Below are positions 42,297 through 53,572 of a stretch of 64,000 nucleotides of DNA, piece after piece. Within the stretch, counting starts at the first letter, position 1. Each line of letters begins with the position of its first letter. The notes beneath the pieces are model-generated. The model saw only the letters and a program-made list of their open reading frames with translations. It ran no database searches and was not told the DNA's origin. Source of the stretch: Verticillium longisporum (taxonomy: Eukaryota; Ascomycota; Sordariomycetes; Glomerellales; Plectosphaerellaceae); contig JAETXT010000005.1 of assembly GCA_019188255.1 (NCBI GenBank), forward strand, positions 4,092,001-4,156,000, read 5' to 3'. The translations under genes and the position numbers were made by a program.

Positions 42297-45200
42297 ATGT
42301 CGGACCAACAGCGCGATGTCTCCCAGTACAAATACTCGGCCATGTCCAACCTGGTTCTCCAGGCGGACAAGCGTTTCGTTTCAAGACGAAATGACGAGTC
42401 TACCGGCGACCCCGAGTCGCTGGCTGGGAGACTAAGCATCCAGGATATGGGCAATCGCGTCGCGCGCGACAGTGCGCCGAAACAAAAGAAGGCACCTGGT
42501 GTCCCTGAAATCGAGCGGGGCAGGGTGCAGGATGGACAGGACGTGCTGCTACGCGAACAACAGAAGAAGAAGGGTGGTGCAGGGCAGATGCGCGGGACCG
42601 GCGTTCTGGGGACTGCCGACTTCGCCATCGAGGGAATCACATACAGACCGCGCACGCCAGCAACCCGTGCAACCTACGAACTCATTCTCAAAATTGTTGC
42701 CGACAACCTCGGCGATGTACCCCAATCGGCAGTTCTGAGCGCAGCGGACGTTATCCTCGAGTTTCTGAAAGACGATGACTTGAAAGACAACGAACGCAAG
42801 AAGGAGATCGACGACATGTTGGGTGTCGCGTTGGGCCCAAAGGAGTTCAATGAGATGGTCAACCTCGGCAAGAAGATCACCGATTACGACGCGCAGGACG
42901 AAGATGAGGACATGGACGGTGGTGCAGCCGACGGCGCAGATGATGCTGAAATGGACGACCGCCAGGGCGTGGCTGTTGTCTTCGAGGACGAGGACGATGA
43001 CGAACATGCTGGCATCGCGAACGAGGTCAGGGAAGAGTCATCAGAAGACGAGGAAGCAGACGAAGAGGATGCGGAGGACCAGGATATCCTTGGCGAAAAC
43101 AAAAAGACCAATCTCGGTGACGACGATGACGAGATGGTGATCGATTCCGCAGGAACCAAGGGTGCGCAAGATGAGAAGGAAGCGACTGTACCGGCACGGG
43201 ACATCGACGCCTTCTGGCTCCAGCGTCAGATCGGCAAGCTCTACGACGATCATCACGAACAGGTCGACAAGGCTGCGGAATCGCTGCGAATCCTGTCCGG
43301 TGAGCCAGACGAAGCGGGAGGCGAGGAGAAGTCACTTCGAGAGATTGAGAACGACTTGATGGAACTTTTCGACTATGAACACCACAACCTTGTCCAACTC
43401 CTCATCAAGAATCGGGAAAAGGTCGTCTGGCTGACACGACACGCCAAGGCTGATACAGACGAACAGCGAGCAGCTCTGGAGCGCGAGATGGCATCAGAAG
43501 GTCTGCAGTGGATTCTCAACGAGAAGTACGGCCGCAAAACGGAGGACAAGTCTCGGAAGATGGAGATCAAGATGGATATTGATGTTCCTGCCGGTGTTGC
43601 TTCCGGCAAGCCTGCCGAGCCCGAACGTGCTGAAGGTCAGCTCCGTGGGGGACTGCAGCCGCGCAAACTCATCAACCTGGAGAATCTGGTGTTCGACCAA
43701 GGCAATCATCTCATGACAAACCCCAAGGTCAGGCTACCTGAAGGGTCAACCAAGAGGACCTTCAAGGGATACGAGGAAATTCACGTCCCAGCCCCCAAAA
43801 AGCATGCCGATCGCAACGAAGTGCTTGTCCCCATCACCGACATGCCGGAATGGTCCAGGGGCCCTTTTGGCACGACAAAGTCACTGAACCGTATCCAGAC
43901 GAAATGCTTCCCAACAGCTTTTGGAGATGATGGAAACATGCTGATCTGTGCGCCCACTGGTAGTGGCAAAACCAACGTGGCTATGTTGACGATATTGCGC
44001 GAGCTAGGCAAACACCGCAATGCCCAAACCGGCGATATCGACTTGGACTCCTTCAAGATTGTGTATATCGCGCCGTTGAAGGCCTTGGTGCAGGAACAGG
44101 TGGGAAACTTTGGAAAGCGACTCGAACCATACGGTGTCAAAGTTTCTGAGTTGACGGGTGACCGTCAACTCACAAAGGCGCAGATTGCTGAAACGCAGAT
44201 CATTGTCACGACACCTGAGAAGTGGGACGTCATCACAAGAAAAGCTACCGACATAAGCTACACCAATCTGGTCCGACTTATCATCATTGATGAGATCCAT
44301 CTGCTTCACGATGATCGTGGCCCTGTTCTCGAGAGCATCATTAGCAGAACCATCAGGAAAACCGAGCAAACCGGAGAGCCTGTCCGTTTGATCGGCTTGT
44401 CCGCAACGCTGCCCAACTACCGAGATGTTGCCAGCTTCCTCCGCGTGGACCCTACGAAGGGCCTGTTCCACTTCGACGGCTCTTATCGACCCTGTCCTCT
44501 CCGACAAGAGTTCATTGGCGTGACTGATCGCAAGGCAATCAAGCAACTCAAGACGATGAACGACGTCACTTACAACAAAGTCATGGAGCACGTAGGTACC
44601 AACCGAAACCAGATGCTCATTTTCGTCCACTCGCGAAAGGAGACTGCCAAGACGGCGAGATATATTCGCGACAAGGCTCTGGAGATGGACACCATCAACA
44701 ATATTCTTCGTCACGATGCTGGCAGTCGTGAGGTTTTGAATGAAGCTTCGAGCCAGGCGACTGATAAGGAGCTCAAGGACTTGCTTCCTTACGGATTCGG
44801 CATCCACCACGCTGGTATGAGCCGAATCGACCGTACTGATGTCGAGGATCTTTTTGCCCGAGGTGCCATTCAAGTCCTCGTCTGTACAGCCACCCTTGCG
44901 TGGGGTGTCAACCTTCCCGCACATTCCGTTATCATCAAAGGCACTCAGATATACTCACCTGAGAAGGGTAGCTGGGTAGAGTTGAGCCCTCAGGATGTCT
45001 TGCAGATGCTGGGCCGTGCAGGTCGACCACAGTTCGACACATATGGCGAGGGTATCATCATCACAACACAGAACGAAATTCAGTATTACCTCTCGCTTCT
45101 CAACCAACAACTACCGATCGAAAGTCAAATGGTCAGCAAATTGGTTGACAATCTCAATGCCGAGATTGTTCTAGGCAACGTGCGCTCACGAGACGAAGGT

Positions 45201-48200
45201 GTCGAGTGGCTCGGCTACAGCTATCTGTTTGTACGCATGCTCCGCTCACCCGGTCTTTACCAAGTTGGTGCCGAATATGAAGACGATGAGGCCCTTGAGC
45301 AAAAGAGAGTCGATCTTATTCACTCTGCGGCGTCTGTCCTCCGAAAGTCCAATCTCGTCAAGTATGACGAGAAGACAGGCAAACTTCAAGCTACTGAACT
45401 TGGTCGCATTGCGTCTCACTACTACATCACCCACGGCTCCATGGAGACCTACAACAACCTCATCCAACCATCCATCACGACTATCGAGCTGTTCCGCGTT
45501 TTCTCCTTGAGTGCGGAATTCAAGTACATCCCCGTGCGCCAAGATGAGAAGCTTGAACTCGCGAAACTGTTGGGCCGCGTTCCCATTCCTGTCAAAGAAA
45601 GTATTGAGGAGCCGCACGCAAAGATCAACGTTCTACTGCAGGCGTATATCTCTCGACTTAAACTGGATGGTCTTGCACTCATGGCAGACATGGTATACGT
45701 GACTCAATCAGCTGGTCGTATCCTCCGTGCTATCTTTGAGATCACGCTGAAGAAGGGATGGGCATCGGTCTCGAAGACTGCTCTGGATCTCTGCAAGATG
45801 GCTGAGAAGCGCATGTGGCCGACGATGTCTCCGCTTCGTCAGTTTCCCTCGTGCCCACGAGAGATTGTGCAGAAGGCCGAGAGGATCGAGGTCTCATGGA
45901 GCAATTATTTTGATCTCGACCCTCCGCGCATGGGCGAGCTCTTGGGCATGCCCAAGGCCGGAAGGACTGTTTGCTCTCTCGTGGCAAAGTTCCCAAGACT
46001 CGAACTTCAGGCTCAAGTACAGCCTTTGACACGATCAATGCTGCGCGTCGAACTGAGCATCACGCGCAATTTCGAGTGGGACGACGATGTTCACGGACCA
46101 GCTGAGGGCTTCTGGATTGTTGTGGAAGACTGTGATGGCGAAGACATTCTCTTCCATGATCAGTTTCTTTTGCGTAAGGAGTACGCCGAGTCGGAATCCA
46201 ATGAGCACATCGTCGACTTTACTGTGCCTATCACGGACCCGATGCCACCCAACTACTTCATCTCCGTCATTTCTGATCGCTGGATGCACTCGGAGACGAG
46301 ACTTCCCGTTTCGTTCCACAAGCTTATTCTTCCTGAGAGGTTCCCTCCTCACACGGAACTGCTAGACCTTCAGCCACTGCCAGTGTCTGCTTTGAAGGTC
46401 AAGGAGTACGCAAATCTGTATCCTGACTGGAGCCACTTCAACCGCATCCAAACGCAGTCGTTCAAATCCCTTTACGACAGCGACCAAAACGTCTTTGTTG
46501 GTGCCCCTACAGGCAGTGGCAAGACTGTCTGCGCAGAGTTCGCGTTGTTGCGCCACTGGTCGAAAAAGGTAGACTCTGAGGAGCAAGGCGGCGCCGCTGT
46601 GTACATTGCCCCGTACCAAGAGCTCGTTGATGTCCGCCTCGAGGACTGGCGCAAGAAACTTGGCTCCCTGCGCGGCGGCAAGACTATCGAAAAATTGACG
46701 GGTGAGACGGCGACTGACCTTAAGATCCTTAAGACTAGCGACCTGATCCTTGCCACCCCCATTCAATGGGATGTTCTCTCTCGCCAGTGGAAGCGTCGCG
46801 CCGAGGTTCAAAAGGTTGCGCTGTTCATTGCCGACGAGATTCACCTTCTCGGCGGCTCCATGGGCTATATCTACGAAGTTATCGTTTCGAGGATGCACTA
46901 CATCAGGATGCAGACCGAGCTTCCCATGCGAATCGTCGCACTCAGCGTCTCCCTTGCCAACGCTAGGGATCTGGGCGAGTGGATTGATGCGAAGAAGCAC
47001 GACATTTACAACTTCAGCCCGCATGTCCGCCCGGTCCCCCTCGAACTTCACATACAGTCCTTCAACACACCTCATTTTCCATCGCTGATGCTGGCTATGG
47101 CCAAGCCCACCTACCTGGCCATTAATCAGATGTCTGCCGACAAGCCTGCGATCGTCTTTGTTCCGAGCCGCAAGCAAACGAGAGCCACGACCCGTGATCT
47201 GCTTGCCGCTTGCTTCGCGGACGATGACGAAGATCGATTCCTGCATGCCGATGCCGAACAGATGAAGCCCCTCCTTGACAAGATTGATGAAGAGGCCCTT
47301 GCCGAAGCCCTTTCTCATGGCATCGGCTACTATCATGAGGCTCTCAGCCTCAGCGACAAGCGCATTGTGAAGCATCTTTACAACCACGGTGCCATTCAAG
47401 TGTTGGTAGCGTCAAGGGATGTCTGCTGGGAGCTCAACTGCACCGCCCATCTGGTCATTGTCATGGGTACTCAGTACTTCGAAGGTCGCGAACATCGATA
47501 CGTCGATTACTCTCTAAGCGAAGTTTTGCACATGTTCGGCAAGGCGCTCCAACCTTCCAAGGATGGCAGAGGGCGTGGCGTACTCATGGTACCAGGTGTG
47601 AAGCGTGAGTTCTATAAGAAGTTCCTCAACGAAGCCCTGCCGGTCGAGTCTCATCTCCACAACTACCTTCACGACGCCTTCGTTACAGAGATTAGCACCA
47701 GGCTGATCACGAATGGCGAGGATGCGATCAACTGGACGACCTTCACCTATTTCTACCGCAGGCTTTTAGCCAACCCCAGCTTCTACAACCTTACAGACAC
47801 TACGCAAGACGGTCTTAACGATTACATGTCTGATCTGATCCAGACGACGCTCACGGAGCTTCAAGACTCCAAGATCATCGAGTTGGACGACGACGATGGT
47901 TCGGTCATGCCGCAGAACGCTGCCATGATCGCGGCATACTACAACATCTCGTACATTACGATGCAAACATTTTTGCTGTCACTCAGCGCGAGGACAAAGC
48001 TCAAGGGCATCCTCGAGATTATCACGTCGGCCACAGAGTTCGAAACGATTCAAATCAGGCGGCACGAAGATGGCATCTTGCGCCGTATCTACGACCGAGT
48101 GCCCGTCAAGATGTCGCAGCCGGCTTATGACTCGCCCCATTTCAAGGCATTCGTGCTGCTCCAGGCGCACTTCTCGAGGATGCAGCTGCCTATTGACTTG

Positions 48201-48998
48201 TCCAAGGACCAGGAAATCATCGTTTCGAAGGTCCTCAGCCTGCTCAGTGCCACGGTCGACGTCTTATCGTCGGACGGACACCTCAACGCCATGAGCGCAA
48301 TGGAGATGTCTCAAATGGTTGTTCAAGGCATGTGGGACCGAGACAGCCCTTTGAAGCAGATTCCTCACTTCTCGCCCGAGGTTGTCAAGGCGGCGAACGA
48401 GTTTGGGTACGTACCGGCGGCCGAGTCTGGCCATGGAAAAGAAGCTAATCACCGTCGTTTTTGCAGAATCAAGGACATCTTCGACTTTATGGAGGCCATG
48501 AACCCAGAAGAGAACGCCGACTACGCGGCGCTCGTCAAGCGCCTTGGTCTCTCGCAGGCGCAGCTGGCACAGGCGGCGAACTTTACAAACGACAAGTACC
48601 CCGATATTGAGATGGAGCACGAGATTATCGACGCCGACGAGATTCAAGCAGGCGAGCCCTCGCAGATCAACGTGACGATCCAGCGTCAACTGGAAGAGGA
48701 CGACGAGTTCGATCCGACGGTCCACGCGCCATTCTACCCCTCGAAGAAGCTCGAGAGCTGGTGGCTCGTCGTCGGCGAAGACAGCACCAAGAGCGTGCTC
48801 GGCATCAAGCGCGTGACAGTCGGGCGGTCGTTCACCGGCAAGCTCGAGTTCATCGTGCCGACGGCGGGCAAGCATGACCTCAAGCTCTTCCTCATGAGCG
48901 ACAGCTACGCGGGTGTGGACCAAGAGCGCGAGTTCTCCGTCGTTGCCGCCGAGAGCATGGACGTGGACGACAGCGACGAGGAGGAGGATGACGAATAG
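42297..48998 (+). CDS. BRR2: BRR2, U5 snRNP RNA helicase, 2 exons
   Basis: 2213 aa after removal of one intron, 48407-48466 (60 nt, GTACGT...TTGCAG, GCTAAT branch). This Ski2-like helicase unwinds U4/U6 during spliceosome activation. The layout is typical: an acidic N-terminal plug region (about 150-330), a first helicase cassette with Walker A APTGSGKT near residue 552, DEIH near 665, SATLPNY, HHAGMSR and LGRAGRPQFD, then a Sec63 unit, then a second cassette whose motifs are partly degenerate (GAPTGSGKT near 1403, DEIH kept, SVSLANA for SATLxN, MFGKALQPS for GRAGRP), then a second Sec63 unit and an acidic tail. The second cassette is known to be non-hydrolytic and regulatory. The intron is 3n long and stop-free, so both spliced and retained forms keep frame. 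Confidence 0.97.
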   Translation: MSDQQRDVSQYKYSAMSNLVLQADKRFVSRRNDESTGDPESLAGRLSIQDMGNRVARDSAPKQKKAPGVPEIERGRVQDGQDVLLREQQKKKGGAGQMRGTGVLGTADFAIEGITYRPRTPATRATYELILKIVADNLGDVPQSAVLSAADVILEFLKDDDLKDNERKKEIDDMLGVALGPKEFNEMVNLGKKITDYDAQDEDEDMDGGAADGADDAEMDDRQGVAVVFEDEDDDEHAGIANEVREESSEDEEADEEDAEDQDILGENKKTNLGDDDDEMVIDSAGTKGAQDEKEATVPARDIDAFWLQRQIGKLYDDHHEQVDKAAESLRILSGEPDEAGGEEKSLREIENDLMELFDYEHHNLVQLLIKNREKVVWLTRHAKADTDEQRAALEREMASEGLQWILNEKYGRKTEDKSRKMEIKMDIDVPAGVASGKPAEPERAEGQLRGGLQPRKLINLENLVFDQGNHLMTNPKVRLPEGSTKRTFKGYEEIHVPAPKKHADRNEVLVPITDMPEWSRGPFGTTKSLNRIQTKCFPTAFGDDGNMLICAPTGSGKTNVAMLTILRELGKHRNAQTGDIDLDSFKIVYIAPLKALVQEQVGNFGKRLEPYGVKVSELTGDRQLTKAQIAETQIIVTTPEKWDVITRKATDISYTNLVRLIIIDEIHLLHDDRGPVLESIISRTIRKTEQTGEPVRLIGLSATLPNYRDVASFLRVDPTKGLFHFDGSYRPCPLRQEFIGVTDRKAIKQLKTMNDVTYNKVMEHVGTNRNQMLIFVHSRKETAKTARYIRDKALEMDTINNILRHDAGSREVLNEASSQATDKELKDLLPYGFGIHHAGMSRIDRTDVEDLFARGAIQVLVCTATLAWGVNLPAHSVIIKGTQIYSPEKGSWVELSPQDVLQMLGRAGRPQFDTYGEGIIITTQNEIQYYLSLLNQQLPIESQMVSKLVDNLNAEIVLGNVRSRDEGVEWLGYSYLFVRMLRSPGLYQVGAEYEDDEALEQKRVDLIHSAASVLRKSNLVKYDEKTGKLQATELGRIASHYYITHGSMETYNNLIQPSITTIELFRVFSLSAEFKYIPVRQDEKLELAKLLGRVPIPVKESIEEPHAKINVLLQAYISRLKLDGLALMADMVYVTQSAGRILRAIFEITLKKGWASVSKTALDLCKMAEKRMWPTMSPLRQFPSCPREIVQKAERIEVSWSNYFDLDPPRMGELLGMPKAGRTVCSLVAKFPRLELQAQVQPLTRSMLRVELSITRNFEWDDDVHGPAEGFWIVVEDCDGEDILFHDQFLLRKEYAESESNEHIVDFTVPITDPMPPNYFISVISDRWMHSETRLPVSFHKLILPERFPPHTELLDLQPLPVSALKVKEYANLYPDWSHFNRIQTQSFKSLYDSDQNVFVGAPTGSGKTVCAEFALLRHWSKKVDSEEQGGAAVYIAPYQELVDVRLEDWRKKLGSLRGGKTIEKLTGETATDLKILKTSDLILATPIQWDVLSRQWKRRAEVQKVALFIADEIHLLGGSMGYIYEVIVSRMHYIRMQTELPMRIVALSVSLANARDLGEWIDAKKHDIYNFSPHVRPVPLELHIQSFNTPHFPSLMLAMAKPTYLAINQMSADKPAIVFVPSRKQTRATTRDLLAACFADDDEDRFLHADAEQMKPLLDKIDEEALAEALSHGIGYYHEALSLSDKRIVKHLYNHGAIQVLVASRDVCWELNCTAHLVIVMGTQYFEGREHRYVDYSLSEVLHMFGKALQPSKDGRGRGVLMVPGVKREFYKKFLNEALPVESHLHNYLHDAFVTEISTRLITNGEDAINWTTFTYFYRRLLANPSFYNLTDTTQDGLNDYMSDLIQTTLTELQDSKIIELDDDDGSVMPQNAAMIAAYYNISYITMQTFLLSLSARTKLKGILEIITSATEFETIQIRRHEDGILRRIYDRVPVKMSQPAYDSPHFKAFVLLQAHFSRMQLPIDLSKDQEIIVSKVLSLLSATVDVLSSDGHLNAMSAMEMSQMVVQGMWDRDSPLKQIPHFSPEVVKAANEFGYVPAAESGHGKEANHRRFCRIKDIFDFMEAMNPEENADYAALVKRLGLSQAQLAQAANFTNDKYPDIEMEHEIIDADEIQAGEPSQINVTIQRQLEEDDEFDPTVHAPFYPSKKLESWWLVVGEDSTKSVLGIKRVTVGRSFTGKLEFIVPTAGKHDLKLFLMSDSYAGVDQEREFSVVAAESMDVDDSDEEEDDE

Positions 48999-50292
48999 AC
49001 AAAGCAGCGAAGGGATGGGTGGGATGAGGAGAGGAGAGGCAGAAGACGACAAGAAAGAAAATGTCACGACTTGGCGCCTTGGTTTGGCCGATGTACAGTA
49101 AAGAGGACGGCAGGGTAATTTCAGCAATGGCAAGTTTGGTCAAATTTCAATTCTGCGTTTCTATTTCGAAGAGCACATGGGTATCTTCTGATGCACGAGA
49201 GGGGTTGTGGCGTCTAAAGACCAGTTGCGCAGGTTCTGCGTTGTGTACTGGTGGGCTGGGAGGGATGGCTGACGGGAGGAGTGTTGAAGGGCGAGTTTCG
49301 GGGATCCTTCGACCACCACCACACCACAAAGGGTGGGGGGTGGGTGACGACATGGCAGCACAATTGTTCTTCCACCCCCCAGCCACCCATCCATCAGCCC
49401 AACACGACCGACAGGGTGAGCAGGGCACAGGCAAGTGGACAGGCTGGGCAAGATGTTCGTGTTGTTCGTACGGCCGAGCTGGATGAAGCCCCCAAAGGTA
49501 ACGAACGACAGGGCAAGGAAGGGCAAAGGTTCGCTTGCTTGCTCCTTGTCTCTTCCTACGAAACCTTTTCGAGTGGACCCTCGCAAGACTGTGTTGTGCG
49601 ATCCAATTGGTCACGTGTCGTTGCCTTGTTGCCGTCATGCCTCCACCACATTCGCGTCAGGTAAGAGGCAAAGCAAAGCGACGAGGTGAGAGAAGGAGGA
49701 GAGGAAGACACTCAGCAGCACTCAGCAGCCCGTGCTCATGCTCGTGGTGCCACCTACGGGAAAGGTAGCTCACCTAGCTCCGTCTGGCTTACTCGCTGGC
49801 TGGCCTGCTGCTGGCTGGCGTAGCTTCTCTCGCTCGTGTCTCTTGTCTCCAAGACCTGAGTTTCCTAGCCCGATCCAGGTTCAATGCAATCCATGCCATC
49901 CAATCCGCCCCCCCAAATCCAATCCAATCCAAACCAACCCAGCCCACCTCCCCCCCCGGTTGCCTTTTTCTCGTCTGCCACTCCACGCACCACATCTTGA
50001 CGTCGCAACACATGAGGTGACTGCCCATCCATTGCCAACAACCATCAGATTCGCGCCTTCTTTTCATCAGGCGCATCATCCCGACTCTACTCAACACGTA
50101 CCTCGCGTCCAATAACGCGTCCCAATTTCTTTATCCACTTTCCAAAACCCCTTCGGCTCTTCCAAGTCGCGCCTCAACACTTGTCATCACCAATCCTGTC
50201 ACGCCTTTCGTAACGCGCGCAACAATACACACTTCTCTTTCTCTCTACGCACACACCCCACCCGCCCACACATATACACGCGCATCATCACC
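48999..50292. other. 1.3-kb intergenic region
   Basis: BRR2 3' flank and PWWP gene promoter/leader. The final 400 bp before 50293 are C-rich and G-poor on the plus strand, as in long fungal 5' leaders. No gene was seen. Confidence 0.55.
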
Positions 50293-51364
50293 ATGTCTGA
50301 CGACGCCGCCGGCGCGCCCGCGACTGCTCCCGAGCAGGTCGAGAAGAAGGAGGAGGCTGCCACCACTGTGGTCCCCGCGACCGAAGACTCTGTCGACAAG
50401 CCTGCCGCATCCGACGAGACTGTCGAAGCGCCCGCTGCTGCCGCGTCAGAGGACAACGAGCCCAAGAAGCCCGAGGCGGAGAGCGCAGAAGCTGCTGCGG
50501 CACCGGATAGCGACGGCGCCCCCGCCGCGGAGGCTGACGCGAAGGCGTCCGAGGGTATGTTGGCGACATTGTCCACCTGCACGTCATTATCGCGCGTCAA
50601 TTCGGCTTGCTGACTTGTTGTACCAGGTGACGCCAAGGACTCTGATGCGAAGCCCAGCGATGCTGCCAGCGCGCAAGATAAAGACGACAAGGATAACGAT
50701 GCTGAAATCAAGGATGCTGGTGCCACCGCTGCCGCCGACGATGATGACACGCCCGCTGGCGACAAGTCCAAGGGCCGTCGCAAGTCTACCTCAGCTGCCG
50801 AGGCCAAGGGCAAGAAGCTCAACAAGAAGGGCTCCAAGGCCAGGATCCTGCACCTCGACGCGAAGCCCGGCGAGCACTACCTGGTCAAGCTCAAGGGCCA
50901 CCCTCAATGGCCCGTCATCATTGCCGCCGAGGACGTGCTGCCCCCGAGCCTCCCCGAGCCCAAGCGTCCCGTGACCTGCCTGCAGGCTGACGGCACCTAT
51001 CGCGAGGACTTTGCCGACGGCGGCAAGCGCGTCGCAGACCGTACTTTCCCCGTCATGTACCTTCACACCAACGAATTGTGAGTCCATTGCTATCGCCCCT
51101 GGCCCTGCGCCTCCCTTTCCGAGGAGACAATTGCACGTCCCGTTGTACTAACCGTCATCGTTCGTCAGCTCCTACGTGCCCAACTCGTTCCTTCAGGAGC
51201 TCTCGAGTGAGCTCGCCACCGAGATGCTGGAGAAGAAGATCAAAAACAAGAAGCTTGAGGCAGCATTCGAACTCGCCGTCGAGCAAAACTCGCTCGAGTT
51301 TTATAAGGACCTGCTGAACGAGCACGCCGCTGAGCTGGCTGCCAAGGAGGCTGCCGCCGAAGAT

Positions 51365-51395
<31 letters not shown>

Positions 51396-52444
51396 GCAAG
51401 AAGAAGAAGCGAGCCTCCGTTGCCGCTGTCGAGACGGAAGATGTCGACATGGCCGATGCCTACGACGAAGAGGTTGAGGATGTCGAAGTCCCCGTAAAGT
51501 CGAAGTCCAGCAAGAAGCGCAAGGCCGAGGAGGCGGCGGTAAGCAACAGAGAGCAGATGGCATGTTTATGGAATCGTGCACTGACCCGAGAACAGACTCC
51601 CCAGCGATCGGATTCGGCTAAGAAGCCCAAGATCAAGCTCACCACGTCCTCTACGCCCAAGGCCACCAATGGAACGTCCACGCCCAAGGCGGCAAAGGAG
51701 TCTGCTGCCAAGCCGGCAAAGACCAAGTCCAAGAAGGACGGCGCTGAGAAGAAGGCGGAGAAGGAGACACCCAAAGAGCCGGAGCTGAGTGCGGAAGAGA
51801 AGCACCAACGCAAGGAGGTATGTTGTCAGGCGCCAGCCCCTCCCGCTAGACCAATCACTGACAGTCACCGCAGCGCGAGGTTCTCTTCCTCCGTCACAAG
51901 CTCCAGAAGGGCCTCCTCACCCGCGAGCAGATCCCCAAGGAGGACGAGATGAAGATGATGTCGGAGTATATCAGCAAGCTGGAGAGCTTCCCCGACCTCG
52001 AGGTCTCGATCATCCGGGCGACCAAGATCAACAAGGTACTCAAGGCGATCCTCAAGCTCGACTCTATCCCTAAGGAGGCCAAGTTCAACTTCAAGTCTCG
52101 CTCCCAGGCGTTGCTGGACAAGTGGACCAAGATTCTCAGCACTGTGGACGGTGTTGCCGCCCCGTCGACAGCCAATGGAGTCAACGGCAACACGGAGAAG
52201 AAGACCGAGCCTAACTGCGTCAAGGACGAGGCCAAGGTGGACGCCAAGTCAGAGGAGGCGGCCGAGGCGAAGAAGTCGACACCCGAAGCGACCGAGGAGA
52301 CTGAGGCGAAGCCAGAGGGAACGCCAGAGAAGACAGCCAATGCCGTAAGTACTATGCGTCGCCCACGTGAACGAATGAGGACACTGACGATATCCCTAGG
52401 ATGCTGCAGCAGAGGCAACCAAGGAGGTCGAGACAGAGGCATGA
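50293..52444 (+). CDS. PWWP-domain chromatin protein with LEDGF-like C-terminal helical domain, 6 exons
   Basis: CDS of 1821 nt, 606 aa. Exons 50293-50554, 50627-51077, 51169-51538, 51596-51817, 51874-52344, 52400-52444; introns 72, 91, 57, 56 and 55 nt. Ala/Glu/Lys-rich disorder covers the first about 165 residues, then the PWWP domain (YLVKLKGHPQWP with the motif near 179-183) that reads methylated histone/DNA. A basic, NLS-rich linker follows, then a compact helical domain (REVLFLRHKLQKGLL... IIRATKINKVLKAILKL... FNFKSRSQALLDKWTKIL) resembling the TFIIS N-terminal / integrase-binding domain of LEDGF/HDGF proteins. The role in chromatin and transcription elongation is inferred. Exon 3 encodes an uninterrupted Ala run from GCC repeats. 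Confidence 0.9.
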
Positions 52445-53572
52445 AAGCGTGGCGCACGTTGACGGGTCTTGAATCCGACGACGACAACAACAACAACATC
52501 CGGGCAGCCGGGCGGTTCCTGCCAAGCCATTGTGGCTATAGTGCTGGACGCTTCATGCTCCGCCGGCGTACATGAAGAGATCGGATCGCAAAAAGTGGCT
52601 TTGTTTCTCTCGCTTTGGGGGAGGGAGGCGTATGTCCGGAGTTTGTAACAACTATGTGTTTTTTTCTTCTTCTTCTTCATTTCCTTGACAGGGGCCGCGC
52701 TGCTGGAACGGAGAAGAGAGGATGGGCCTGCTGTCAGGGCGACCGGTGAAGCCTCGAATCTACATTTTTCCTGGTTCACTCCAGTGCAAGAGGTCCATCT
52801 ATGACCCTTGGGAGACTATGGATGGATGGATGGCAAGCAGGCAGGAACAAACAGGAGCAGGCCCCGTGTGTACAGAGTCTTCACGCCGAGATACGAACAG
52901 GAGTGCGCAAAGCAGGACAAATCAGAAGGGGGAGGGATTTTTCAGTGGTAGGCTCTTGACCCATCCAAGGCTATTCTTTCTGCGAATCGGTCTGGGGCTG
53001 ATTTGGGCTTGGAGAGCACGCAGAGCGTGGGAGGGACGACAGGGAGAAGGGTTCCCATCATGACCATCTGGCTCGAAGAGAAGAGAGAGAGAGTGTGGGG
53101 GGAGGGATTTGGACTTTTTTTCACGAGTCTCAAGATTGCAACCATATAGCTATGAAATCGATGCATTCATTGGAACTGGGCTTCATTCTGAGGCTTTTCA
53201 GCTCACCGAATCGGTGTGGTCGAGATGGGCATCCGCCGCTGGCCAGAGTGACCGAAGAAAGAGAAGAACCTACCCGAGGCACAACGAACTATTCTGATGG
53301 AAGCCTACTGCTAGACGTCTCGATATAACTCATCTTGACAGTCAGCGCTGAAATGATTATGGGTCATGCTGAGCAGGGAAACAAGGAGCTCAGGGGCTCC
53401 CGAGGCAAGGGGGAAATACCGTGCCAATTCAATGACGTAAAACTGTGCACCTCGAGTCCGTGCTTCTACACGCGCCTCAACCGCGTCTCATCTCAAACCC
53501 TCCATCAAACGTCACCGGTCCTTTCACCATTGACGGACCATTGTCACCTCATCCAACGAACTTCTGCCCGCC
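52445..53572. other. 1.1-kb intergenic region
   Basis: PWWP 3' flank and ORC3 promoter. A (TTC)n run lies near 52661-52676 and a GA-rich stretch near 53073-53100. No coding signal. Confidence 0.5.

Noticed and set aside
44004..44924. Antisense frames opposite BRR2 (also 46362-47399 and 48264-49133)
   Set aside because: Mirror frames of a strongly conserved gene, with no domain of their own.
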